A stretch of DNA of 64,000 bases from Actinernus sp. WN-2022 (lineage: Eukaryota; Cnidaria; Anthozoa; Actiniaria; Actinernidae): positions 42,929-106,928 of the forward strand of contig JAOWCC010000804.1 in assembly GCA_030867875.1 (NCBI GenBank). Reading direction: 5' to 3'. The position numbers were made by a program, and so were the translations under genes. The notes under the pieces are model-generated. The model was given only the letters and a program-made list of their open reading frames with translations, was not told the DNA's origin and did not search any database. Shown here piece by piece: positions 33,608 to 43,394 of the stretch. Numbering within the stretch: position 1 is the first letter of the stretch; each line of letters opens with the position of its first letter.

Positions 33608-36178
33608 TTGTTGTTATTTGTTATTTGTTATTTAACCTCTGAACTGAATATTTATATTGATTTGCTTCAGAAATCTTGTACACCAGAAGTTTTTTTATTT
33701 TACCAATCTAGGCTTAATTCCATGACCTCATCGCTTGATAATGTTCTTGCTAACCGACGTGCTTCTAAATCTTCTTGCTTGCGTAATGGCTCTAATCACG
33801 TTTCCGTTTCTGCCTTTAACCGCAACACTAATGTTAACATAGATAACATTGCCAGTGACACACCTAACATCAACTCAATTAACACTTTGTCTTCTGCTAA
33901 TAAGATCAATAAGAAACGCACACGCCGTAAAACGAAACCTTTCTCTTTTGTCCCCGATGCTAATTCTGTTATTAATCTTTCCGACACTCCTTTAACCACT
34001 GATGAAATTTCTATTCTTTCTCGTGGACTCACTTTCTGTCCCACACCTCGACAAATTAACTGGACTGAGATTTCAGCTGACTTATATGATTTTTCTAGAC
34101 GTATGCGACTGACTGAATACTTTTATGACTTTAACAAAGTCAAGACTAATGACGATCACCTTCGTTTTCGCAACAAAAGTACCTGGACTCCCCCGACCGA
34201 CAGAGAACTATCTCTTAACACTTTTCTTGACGCTGTCAAACTTGACATATCTAATATCAAACCTAAACGAACTCTTGATAACCTTTCCAATTCTGAACGA
34301 CAAGCTTTACAAGGACTGAAACAACGACCTGACATAGTCATCAAACCTGCCGACAAAGGTTCTGGGACTGTTGTCATGAACTTACAATGGTACATTGACG
34401 AATGCAACCGACAACTTCACGATACCAAATTTTACCGACCACTGCATGACGAAGACAAGACCACACATATCCAACTACGTGTAACCGAATACATAGACAG
34501 AATGTTCCGTAGCCATTACATTGACGATAAAACCCGTAAATATCTTATTCAACGCGATACTAAACCAGGGCGCTTTTATATTCTGCCTAAGATTCACAAA
34601 CCAGGTAATCCTGGTCGTCCCATTGTCTCTTCCAACAGCCATCCTACCGAACGTATTTCGGAATTTGTTGATTACTACCTTCAACCTTTAGTTAGCAAAC
34701 TTCCGTCTTATGTCAAAGACACTAATAATTTCCTTCATAAACTCTCCCTCCTCCGTGACCTTCCGGACAATGCTCTTCTTGTTACTTTAGATGTATCCTC
34801 TCTTTATACCAACATTCCCCATAATGACGGTATCAATGCATGTTATCATTTTCTTAGCACTCGTTCTGATAAAACTATCCCTACTAGTACTTTATGTGAT
34901 CTTATCCGTATGATTCTTACCATGAATAACTTCACTTTTAATAATAACAACTACCTACAAATTCATGGTACTGCTATGGGAACCAAAATGGCACCTTCCT
35001 TTGCTAATCTCTTTCTTGGTTACTTTGAAGCCAATGCTTTGAACAAAGCCCCTTTCACTCCCTATTCTTGGCTTAGATATATCGATGATATTTTTATGGT
35101 CTGGACGGAAGGTCCGGATAACCTCAAAACTTTCATCGATTATCTTAATAATATTCATCCTACTATCAAATTTACCAGTTTTCACTCTTCTAGTAATGTC
35201 CCGTTTCTTGATGTCAATGTATCCCTTAATAATGGAGTCATTGAAACTGACCTTTATTGTAAACCAACCGATAAACATCAGCATCTGCTTTTTTCATCTT
35301 GTCATCCTAGTCATACTAAAAAAGCCATTCCTTTCAGCTTAGCTCTCCGTCTCAGACGTATTTGTTCCACTAATGAAGCTTTTAAAAACCGTACCTCTGA
35401 ACTCATCTCCTATCTCCTTAAACGAGGTTACAGCCGTGATTTACTCACTAAACAAACTAAACGCGCTGCCGATATCCCTCGTAATCTTGCTCTACAACCT
35501 AAACAGAAATCTAATTCCTCTCACCGTATTCCCTTTATAGTCACCTATAATCCGTCACTTCCATCTATCTTTCCTATCTTTGAGAAACATTTTGATCTTC
35601 TACATTCCTCCGTGCGTTGCAAAACTATTTTCCCCCAACGCCCTTTCGTAGCCTTCCGACGTTCGTCCAATCTACGTGATTTGCTAGTCAAATCCAAACT
35701 ACATTCAGATAACTCCAACACTGCTTCCAACAACAATCCAGGTTCTTTTCGTTGTGGACAAAACTGTTTAACTTGCCCTTACATTTCTGATAACTGCACC
35801 CAATATACTTTTACTTCTACGGGTGAAACCAGAACCATTACCACACACATGGACTGCAACACAAAAAACGTCATCTACATGATTCAATGTACTAAATGTA
35901 ACAAACAGTACATTGGTGAAACCAAACGTAGACTCAAAGACCGCTTCAACGAACATCGTAGGACAGTTGACAAACCTTCCAGTAAATCCAAACCCACCAC
36001 TGCATCTGAACATTTTCTATCTAACCCTGACCACTCTGCATCTAATATCCTTTTAATTCCTTTAGAACGTATTTTCTCTTCTCGTGATGCTATTCGCAAA
36101 GCTAGAGAAGCTTATCTTATAACACGTGCTAACACTCTTGAACCTAATGGCCTTAACAAACGCGATGAGACTTACTAA
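33608..36178 (+). CDS. Penelope-like element reverse transcriptase with GIY-YIG endonuclease
   Basis: The 856-codon frame is uninterrupted. Family motifs stand in order: KPADKGSGTVV (246-256), LPKIHKP (326-332), GRPIVS (336-341), LVTLDVSSLYTNIP (391-404, motif A with the catalytic Asp), GTAMGTKMAPSFANLFL (454-470), YIDDIF (491-496, catalytic Asp pair) and FLDV (533-536). A Cys cluster (716-730) precedes a GIY-YIG domain: VIYMIQ (755-760), YIG (768-770), Arg775/779, His783. Such proteins copy element RNA into the genome, the GIY-YIG domain nicking the target; this layout is that of endonuclease-bearing PLEs such as Neptune-type elements. The first 38 residues are unlike the family, so the ATG at 33,722 (residue 39) is the more likely start. 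It is perhaps still functional; all catalytic motifs are visible. Confidence 0.93.
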   Translation: MLLFVICYLTSELNIYIDLLQKSCTPEVFLFYQSRLNSMTSSLDNVLANRRASKSSCLRNGSNHVSVSAFNRNTNVNIDNIASDTPNINSINTLSSANKINKKRTRRKTKPFSFVPDANSVINLSDTPLTTDEISILSRGLTFCPTPRQINWTEISADLYDFSRRMRLTEYFYDFNKVKTNDDHLRFRNKSTWTPPTDRELSLNTFLDAVKLDISNIKPKRTLDNLSNSERQALQGLKQRPDIVIKPADKGSGTVVMNLQWYIDECNRQLHDTKFYRPLHDEDKTTHIQLRVTEYIDRMFRSHYIDDKTRKYLIQRDTKPGRFYILPKIHKPGNPGRPIVSSNSHPTERISEFVDYYLQPLVSKLPSYVKDTNNFLHKLSLLRDLPDNALLVTLDVSSLYTNIPHNDGINACYHFLSTRSDKTIPTSTLCDLIRMILTMNNFTFNNNNYLQIHGTAMGTKMAPSFANLFLGYFEANALNKAPFTPYSWLRYIDDIFMVWTEGPDNLKTFIDYLNNIHPTIKFTSFHSSSNVPFLDVNVSLNNGVIETDLYCKPTDKHQHLLFSSCHPSHTKKAIPFSLALRLRRICSTNEAFKNRTSELISYLLKRGYSRDLLTKQTKRAADIPRNLALQPKQKSNSSHRIPFIVTYNPSLPSIFPIFEKHFDLLHSSVRCKTIFPQRPFVAFRRSSNLRDLLVKSKLHSDNSNTASNNNPGSFRCGQNCLTCPYISDNCTQYTFTSTGETRTITTHMDCNTKNVIYMIQCTKCNKQYIGETKRRLKDRFNEHRRTVDKPSSKSKPTTASEHFLSNPDHSASNILLIPLERIFSSRDAIRKAREAYLITRANTLEPNGLNKRDETY

Positions 36179-36282
36179 TCAGTCACACCGTTAGTTATCT
36201 TTCGTTATCATATTATGTTTTTTACGTCATTTCCGTTTTACCATTATATATTGTCAAGTCACATTGTAAAATCTCCTAAGCA

Positions 36283-36325
36283 CCTGATGAAGACTAGTAT
36301 GGCTAGTCGAAATATTGTGCTACAT
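36283..36325 (+). ncRNA. Hammerhead-ribozyme-like core in the PLE 3' UTR
   Basis: CTGATGA is followed by a perfect 6-bp stem GACTAG-TATGG-CTAGTC and then GAAA, the two conserved core strands and stem II of a hammerhead. Stems I and III are not convincing by eye, so self-cleavage activity is uncertain. Hammerhead motifs are known in Penelope-like elements; the tail at 18,470 has the same arrangement. Confidence 0.55.
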
Positions 36326-36518
36326 TAAATCCGTATAATTCTACGTCGTATTGGTTATTCTTCATTCTACTTATTTCTGAATTTGACCCTCAGTTCAAGT
36401 AAACAGCCACATGCACGAGACTGCTGCGCTAATCGCTTGCGGAACGCACATCGGTGAAATTCGCGGCATTCCGTTTGATGGTCTTGGCTACATATTAGGT
36501 CAAGTTTTAAAAAAACAT

Positions 36519-37129
36519 ACAGTCAACTCTCTCGTAAGCGGACACCCTCGAGAGTACGGAGCCCAGGAAGGTCACTGATGGTTTTTGTTTTTGCTTTTCT
36601 GTTTTTATTTTTTGCATTTCTCAATTTAAAATCGTTGCTTTTTGATTTTGTTTGTCGTGTTTTCAATTTCAAATTCCAAATCGCTATTTTCTGTTTTTGA
36701 TTTTTGCGTTTTCGATTTTGTTTTTACGTTTTTAAATTTCAAATCGCGTTTTTCGGTTTTTGAATTTTGTTTTTACATTTTTTTTATTCCAAATCGCTAT
36801 TTTTAGTTTTTGTTTTTCGGTTTTTGAATTTTGTTTTTCAGATTTCGGTTTTTGTTTTTCGGTTTTTGAATTTTATTTTTCGGATTTCGGTTTTTGTTTT
36901 TCGGTTTTCGAATTTTGTTTTTACGTCTTTCAATTCCAAATCGCGTTCTTCGGATTTTGAATCGCTGTTTCTTACAATTATAATTTCAAAAACAAAATCG
37001 GTGAGTTCAAAAACAAAAACAGAATCCATGAGTTCAAAAACAAAATCGGTGAGTCCAAAAACAAAAACAGAATCCATGAGTTCAAAAACAAAATCGGTGA
37101 GTTCAAAAACAAAATCGGTGAGTGTAGAC
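36519..37129 (+). repeat. Left terminal block with low-complexity repeat
   Basis: It starts CAGTCAACTCTCTCGTAAGC, passes GGTCACTGATGG, and becomes about 480 bp of TTTTTGTTTTTCGG/AATTTTG words, ending with direct repeats of AACAAAATCGGTGAGT. It is the inverted counterpart of 55,311-56,197. The strand bias (T-rich then A-rich) makes the reading frames here meaningless. Confidence 0.8.
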
Positions 37130-37200
37130 CATGATGCTCTGCGGCCCGATAGTAAAGATGGCGGACGGAGGAGGCGAAAAAGCGCATGCTGTTACTCCTG

Positions 37201-37608
37201 TAGACTTTCTCAAAGTCCTTCTTAGCCCCCCGCACGAAGGACTTTTCCCACTTGCAGCGCGCCAAATTTACCGGTTGATTTTTCAACCGGAGGCGTGGCT
37301 TATGACGTACTAAGATTTGCCCAATCACAAAGCGTCAATTCTTCAGGCATTGTATGTTGACGTGTCAAGTCAGTCAACCGTGGATGTGGTATTTACAATT
37401 TGATTGTACTCAGGAAGAGTTTGTCAAGGCACGAAATGTAAGCTTTGCTCCTGAAACGTGTTTTTGCGCCAAAACGTAATGCCCCGATTCAATTTCCTGC
37501 AAGTGAAACAAGTCGAACTCTCCTCTCGCTTCGATTCTCGCGCGTTCGCTTTTTGACCCAGTAATCGCTTGCCCAGTGACTCAGCGAGTTCGACTTGGAG
37601 CAAGTCTA
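37201..37608. mobile_element. Mutator-type nonautonomous element, 408 bp, 9-bp TSD
   Basis: Ends TAGACTTTCTCAAAGTCC and GACTTGGAGCAAGTCTA are inverted. TTACTCCTG flanks both sides (37192-37200 and 37609-37617), and the right arm at about 51,838-51,850 has the empty site (GTTACTCCT when reversed). No transposase is encoded. Confidence 0.9.
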
Positions 37609-37797
37609 TTACTCCTGGTACGTACAGCGTTTTGTTAGTTTTAGTAAGTTATTATTTTGGATTATGTAATCGATAAGGGCCTTATCAATTCCCAGAGATG
37701 CAGATATTCTTAATTGACCTGGTGAAAAAGTCGAAATCAAATGAAATAATAGTGGAATATACGGCGTGGAATCGAGGTACATGTAAGCTTAACTTAA

Positions 37798-38911
37798 AGA
37801 CCCTGTGTCCGAGCCCATGGTGCTTTGCGCCAATGTTATGATTAGTTTGTTTATCAACGGCCGCATAAATTAAAGGCCAACTTTTAGGCGAACTAAAATG
37901 CTCTCGATTGTTTATCAGTTTCATAAAAGAAGTACACATACACTTTGGATAACGAATTTCATAATTTCTACCGGATTAGAAACCCAATCGAGCCCACGAA
38001 TTTTCTCCAGATGCTTCGAATATGATTTTAACAGTACTCGGCAGGAAGCCAGTTGTTCTGTCTTTAGATTCTAATTAGGTTAACGAGTGCGACTTTTCAC
38101 AACTCTACAAGCAAACACATACTCTTGCTACCTTGTTTTCATGTTTCCAGTATTGCTTAGCTGTATTTGAAGATCTCTACTTTCCTTGCGAATGATATAT
38201 TTTGAGTGTAAAATGAAATGTCGACTAGAACTCGCACTCGAGTCAAACTCACAGCGAAGTAACAGCTGAACTCGGCAGTTTGGACTTTGACCCGCGATCG
38301 TAGTTTTGGTAGCAAGACTTTCTGGACCTACTGGAGGATGAAAAAAAAGGTTAAGGACATTGCTTTCTCTGCTAATAAAAATGCAAAACATATACAGATA
38401 CGTCGTAACACCTCAGTGGAGCTTAGCCATGCGAAATTATAATTACGAATGATCTTGATGCCAGAAGTGGTTGCATGCTTTGTGCTTTGTATTTCCAACG
38501 AAGCCCGCCGGTCCATTAGTGCAGCAAATCCCCGGGAAACTCACGTAGTAATCCTTTTGAACCACAAGTGTTCTCTTGTAGATCTAGAGAAAGTAAAATG
38601 TGGACTGCTGAACGATTATTTTCGAGTCGCTTCGCCTCGCTGTCTCGGTCCTTTCTCCGGAATTCCTCTACTCGCCATTCGAAGAAATATTCGAACTAAA
38701 GTTTCATTTAAAAAAGAATATATTCAAAAGTTAAGATAAAAGAAAGTCAGTTAAGCATATATACCTATGAATAATTACACGATGGCCCAAACTAGGGATG
38801 GATTTCGAAAGATTCGAGAGTCACATAACAACAACAACGATCTTTCTGATTTTCGTAGCCTACGGAAGTGATTTGCGCACGCAAAGCACCATGGGCTCGG
38901 ACACAGGGTCT
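37798..38911. mobile_element. TTAA-flanked nonautonomous element, 1,114 bp
   Basis: The ends begin AGACCCTGTGTCCGAGCCCA and are perfect inverted repeats over about 32 bp. TTAA stands on both sides (37794-37797 and 38912-38915), and the right arm reads CTTAACTTAAATTTCAC (reversed) at the empty site. TTAA targets are characteristic of piggyBac-type transposases, though piggyBac ends usually begin CCC. Interior ORFs are short and unrecognised. Confidence 0.85.
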
Positions 38912-39549
38912 TTAAACTTCACTTTTAGCTGTTACGTTTACGTAGGATACTATTAAAATCTTGGAAAACTGTATTAGCATTCGCTGGCATGTCAACGTTC
39001 CTCCGAATGACATAATTCTGGATGCACTACATGTCAGGACTCTTACAGTTTTAAGTGATTTTGTAGAGGGGATATGTATTTCTGGGATATCATTATAAGG
39101 TATAAAATTTACAGTAATAGTTCAAAGCCGACAATGAGGACTGGACGGGATTTCAAGTCCGCGCAATTAGTTCCAGTCCGAGGCGCATCTCATACTCACG
39201 AATAATTAATGAGAGTTTTAAAAAAGCTAATTAACCATCATTTGTTGTTTGCACTTTGGGTTTAATTTAAATCGTCCAATGTTTAAATGACATCAATTCG
39301 CCTATTAGAATGAACACACCAACAAAGTAATACAAAATAGCACTGATTAAACAATAGAAAAACAAAGGGATTTGTATAACTTAGATTCAGTATAATTTCA
39401 CACTTTAGTGCGTTCCCTCTATTTGAAAAAAACAAAAACGAATTGTTCTTAATTAAAGCACTTGTATTGGAGTTTGTTCACCACCGCCTCCTGGGAATGA
39501 AAAACTGGATAAAAACAAATCCAAGGTTATAGATTCGATTTGATTAGTC

Positions 39550-39876
39550 ATGGCTTCGAGCGACGAAGAGAGCTTTCGACCTTTGAAACGTTTTAGAAAA
39601 TCGAAAAGCAGAGAAGAAGAAGAGAAGGAGCTTGCTAACGCCGTACCTCTGTCTACACGGTATAAGAACAAATGGGCTGTAAACGTGTTCGTTGAATGGC
39701 GGGAAGGTAGAGAAAACAAAGTCGCTGCGTTGGAGAGTACGAGTTTAAAATTATCTTTGGAAGATATAGAAAACCTGGACGAAGATTGGGAAAAAATGAA
39801 ACCCTGTTCCTTAGACTTCTGGATGGGAAAGTTTTTAGAAGAGGTTGCTGACAAGAAAGGTACACGAGAACATTAA
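39550..39876 (+). CDS. Short protein resembling the N-terminal domain of Crypton/DUF3504 proteins
   Basis: The 108-residue product has an acidic and basic head (SSDEESFRPLKRFRKSKS), then NAVPLSTRYKNKWAVNVFVEWRE (two breaks avoided here by splitting: NAVPLSTRYKNK, WAVNVFVEWRE), and ends PCSLDFWMGKFLEEVADKKG. The pattern of a Lys-rich K-W-A-V-x-x-F-x-x-W helix followed by L-x-x-W-x-x-x-F-x-x-E-V-x-x-K is that of the helical domain preceding the catalytic domain in Crypton-type tyrosine recombinases and domesticated DUF3504 proteins. The recombinase domain itself is absent: the frame stops at 39,874. AATAAA at about 39,889 suggests a compact transcript. It may be a truncated gene or a stand-alone DNA-binding protein. 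Confidence 0.55.
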   Translation: MASSDEESFRPLKRFRKSKSREEEEKELANAVPLSTRYKNKWAVNVFVEWREGRENKVAALESTSLKLSLEDIENLDEDWEKMKPCSLDFWMGKFLEEVADKKGTREH

Positions 39877-39931
39877 TTCTTACTACCAATAAATTGTTGT
39901 TGTAGTTTGACTTTTTTTTTCTAGGCTTAAT

Positions 39932-40079
39932 TACAAGGACTGAACTAATGTTTTCAAGTTGTAGTACTGAATTAATTTTGTTCCAGTCCTAGGACTAGAA
40001 CAAAATTAATTCAGTCCTAGGACTAGAACAAAATTAATTCAGTCCTACAACTTGAAAAGAATTAATTCAGTCCTTGTAC
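39932..40079. repeat. 148-bp palindrome with internal duplication
   Basis: TACAAGGACTGAA...TTTTCAAGTTGTA on the left pairs with TACAACTTGAAAA...TTCAGTCCTTGTA on the right. The centre holds repeated AGTCCTAGGACTAGAAC units followed by AAAATTAATTC. Confidence 0.85.
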
Positions 40080-40475
40080 TTAAGCCCCAGCTCTTCCCTG
40101 CTGCTATCAAAACCCTCCCCGGCTTTAGGTTTGACTGGACCAGGAGGTTCCATTATCATCATGTGACCGATTTGTAGACCTTTGATTGGTTGGTTTCCTC
40201 ATTAATTATTCATGTTTATGAGATGTTAGGTTCCCAGTTAGAACCCCATTGAGGTTCCCCAGTTAACATTCCAATATTGGATCCCATTTTACTAGTAATA
40301 GATAAAAAGCAAGACAGAAATAATAATAAAAAAAATATTATTAACCCTTTCACTCCCGGACACAGTTGAGCTGAATTGGTAATATTAAGTGTAAAATCAA
40401 CCCTCCCCCTAAATTCAAGTTTGGCTTTACGCACTACTGAACTTTTAAGCCAAGGGCTCGAGCTTCCCCACAATG

Positions 40476-41866
40476 CCATTTGGGATAATTCTATGGTGCC
40501 GTCCAGGTATGTTTGGATCTGCTATAGGGTGTTTAAATGAAATCTGCTCTAATTTTGGACCAATAAGCCAACTTTAACAGAGCCAGGGGACATCATACAT
40601 AACAAAAACTGGTAAAGAATTACAGAAATGACTTCTACAGTATTAGAATGGTAAAAGGTTGGTTTGGTTTAATGCTCTCAACATCTATTAGATATCTTCT
40701 AATTTTTTATTACCATTGTTCTCTCAAGCTTTTAGTTCCTATATCTTCCTCTATAGATATAGATATATTTATTTGTTCTCTCTCTTTCGTTTCTGATCTT
40801 AATTAAGGTGATATTAACCTGCCATTTATCTCAGTCTCAATAGGTAGTGGTAAACTTGTAAGCTTTTGCTACTTTGACCACTATGCACAATTTACTTATG
40901 AAGCCTTTTTCTCCTTTAATTATTTACTACCCATTGGATTGCATATACTTACAACTGATACATAATCCCTCTTTCTGCAAACTTGTTTCTGCATAGCCTA
41001 CACTTTATTGGGATTTACCAAACACATGACTTGGTACACATCATTACTATGAATGGCATCATGTAAAAATCAAGTTGATTAATATCCAAAGTACAGTAAT
41101 ATCCAAGTTTTTTTTACTATACAGACAGACGTCTCTTTAAAAGGGAATGAAATGTTATTTTCTTCTTTGCCAGGTGGAAACAATGAAAAGATATCAGACC
41201 TTTTAACAGGAAGATTGTGTTGTAGCCGTAATTGCTGATGCATGTGTCTGTAGCCAATGTTTACACCACGACCATCAATTTCACTCTTGAAAGAAAGGAT
41301 AATAAAGTTAATTTCTAGATTTCTTTTTATTTCACACTAATGATGGACTAAGATTACAGAGTAATATTATGATAAAGGGGGTAGTAAATAATTAAGTGAG
41401 AAAAAGGCTTCATAAGTAAATTGTGCATAGTGGTCAAAGTAGCAAAAGCTTACAAGTTGACCACTACCTATTGAGACTGAGATAAATGGCAGGATAATAT
41501 CACCTTAATTAAGATCAGAAACGAAAGAGAGAGAATAAATAAATATATATATATCTAGAGGAAGATATACATGTAGGAACTAAAAGCTTGAGATAACAAT
41601 GGTAATACAAATTTAGAAGATAATAGATGTTGAGAGCATTAAACCAAACCAACCTTTTACCATTCTAATATTGTAGAAGTCATTTCTGTAATTTTTTACC
41701 AGTTTTTTTCATATATATCAGGATCAGTGTATGATGTCCTCTGGCTCTCTTAACTGAAGTTGGCTTATTGGTCCAAAATTAGAGCAGATTTCATTTAAAC
41801 CACCCTATAGCAGACCCAAACTTACCTGGATGGCACCATAGAATTATCCCAAATGGCATTGTAGTC
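40476..41866. mobile_element. Foldback element with about 460-490-bp arms
   Basis: The left arm starts GCCATTTGGGATAATTC and runs to about 40,935; the right arm mirrors it and ends GAATTATCCCAAATGGC at 41,863. The loop is about 440 bp. Arms match closely with small indels. In the main element's right arm the site reads CCCCACAATAGTCAGG (reversed) without this insertion. The arms include a GTGGTCAAAGTAGC...TTGACCAC hairpin similar to LINE 3' UTRs in this window. Confidence 0.85.
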
Positions 41867-43394
41867 AGGGAGCATGTGTAATCCCGTGGGAATTTTGTGT
41901 TGAAAGCAAGCCACTAGTCTAGATGTGTTAATTAAGGGACCTCTAAAGAACATAAAAAAACTTGCCGGCAAAATTTTAACTCGGACCGGCATGATTTAGG
42001 GAGGTTTTAATGACCTCTTGTAATATATCAGCATGAAAACGAGGCTGTGTCTTAAAATTACATTTATTCCGATTATATTTCAATACATCACCACCAAATT
42101 GAATCAGGATGCATGAATAGCTATTATCAAACTTTCCACACACTTAAAAGTGAAAATTTCTATCACGTGACTAATAGCATGGAAGCGAGGCTTTCATGGT
42201 CAGCAGTCACCATCATCGAAGTAGAGATCCGCCATTTTAACTTACAGTCGACTTAATCACTGAAATAATCAAGTCATTTTGATGGATATCGACCCTGATC
42301 CTGACCCTGATAAGAACCAAAAAGCAGATCTTAGTTTATGTATCATTTGTCAAGAAAAAAAGGATGAAAATCTAGTTGTAAAACCAAGTTCTCACGACAA
42401 AACACTGCAATTTATCAAGGAATGGGCTACGTATGGTGAGTTGAAGTATGTAAGAAGTTGGTCCAAGCTGCATACTTACTCTCAAGAGGCTCTGATGGAA
42501 AGGTCATCATGGCATAGGAGCTGCCATAATAATGCAGTACACTCGGGGTTGCTGAGAAGAGCCAAAGAACGTTATGAGAGGCATTTAGAAGGTCCAAATC
42601 TGACGCGAAGGAAATCAACTGTTGTAGATGAAGACAGTCACCAAATGACACGCTCAAAAACTTTGCCATACAATAAAAATGTTTGCTTCTTTTGTGAGGG
42701 TTCAGGTGGTTATCGACAAACCCTTCATAATGTATCGACATTCACAGCAGGCGAATCTCTTCGTACTGCTATTCAAATGTCTTCAAATGATAAGCTTCGG
42801 GTGAAGCTCAGTTCTGCAATTGATCCAAGTGACGCTCACGCTATTGATATCAAGTACCATAAAACGTGTTGGGGTAATAACGTAACAAGTGTACTTCGTA
42901 GAGAAAAAGCCCAAACAGAATCATCTATTAATGAAAGAGCAAGTAAAGCCGCAGCACAGATATAATTTTTAACCATGATTGAAAATACCTTAAGAAATGG
43001 AACAATTCTAACAATGTCGGAAGTGCAAAAAGGATTTGAAAGTACTTTAGAGGCAAATAATGTTCAAGATCCTACATGTAACAGGGAGGTATTAAAGCAG
43101 ATCATACAGAGTGAAATAGCAGATGTTGAGTTCCACAGACCTAGGAAGGTCAATGAATCCGAAAGAATCAGTATCAACAGTACACGAGATATTGCTATTC
43201 AGCAGTCAGAGGATGCTAGTATTGATAATTGTGACGAAGAAATGAAAACCATATTTGACGCTGCTGCATTGCTAAGAAAATCAATAAATCGGTGCAAGAA
43301 ATGGAACTTTACTGGATCATTTGAAGATTTAAGCAGTGAGCATCTTCCACAAGAACTTTACTCCTTTTGTAGATGGGTTTTACATGGGCCAAAA

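Larger units (their letters stand above)
33601..36365 (+). mobile_element. Penelope-like element body
   Basis: The ORF is followed by a 3' UTR of about 190 bp with a hammerhead-like core at 36,283-36,315. The 5' and 3' limits are estimates: I do not see long terminal repeats or a target duplication that fixes them. The words CTGAATTTG (33,595) and CTGAATTTG (36,377) flank the unit and may mark its limits. Confidence 0.6.
39115..40224. mobile_element. Inserted segment with Crypton-like ORF
   Basis: This 1.1 kb is absent from the right arm, where TTTACAG runs straight into TTAGGTTCCC (reversed). It contains a short protein frame (39,550-39,876), an AATAAA just after it and a palindrome at 39,932-40,079. 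I could not fix terminal repeats or a duplication. Confidence 0.6.
37130..42192 (+). repeat. Left inner arm, interrupted by four insertions
   Basis: Segments matching the right arm (50,802-51,910, inverted) lie at 37,130-37,200, 37,609-37,797, 38,912-39,114, 40,225-40,475 and 41,867-42,192. Between them sit a 9-bp-TSD element, a TTAA-flanked element, a 1.1-kb segment with a Crypton-like ORF, and a foldback element. About 100 bp of right-arm sequence near 51,545-51,630 is missing from the left near 38,980. Confidence 0.8.

Noticed and set aside
33796..36099. Minus-strand ORFs within the PLE
   Set aside because: Antisense shadows of the RT/GIY-YIG frame.
36760..37225. Phe/Ser/Lys-rich ORFs on both strands in the low-complexity block
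   Set aside because: The frames are open because the DNA is built of short T-rich and A-rich words. The inverted copy at 55,250-56,000 gives the same on the other strand.
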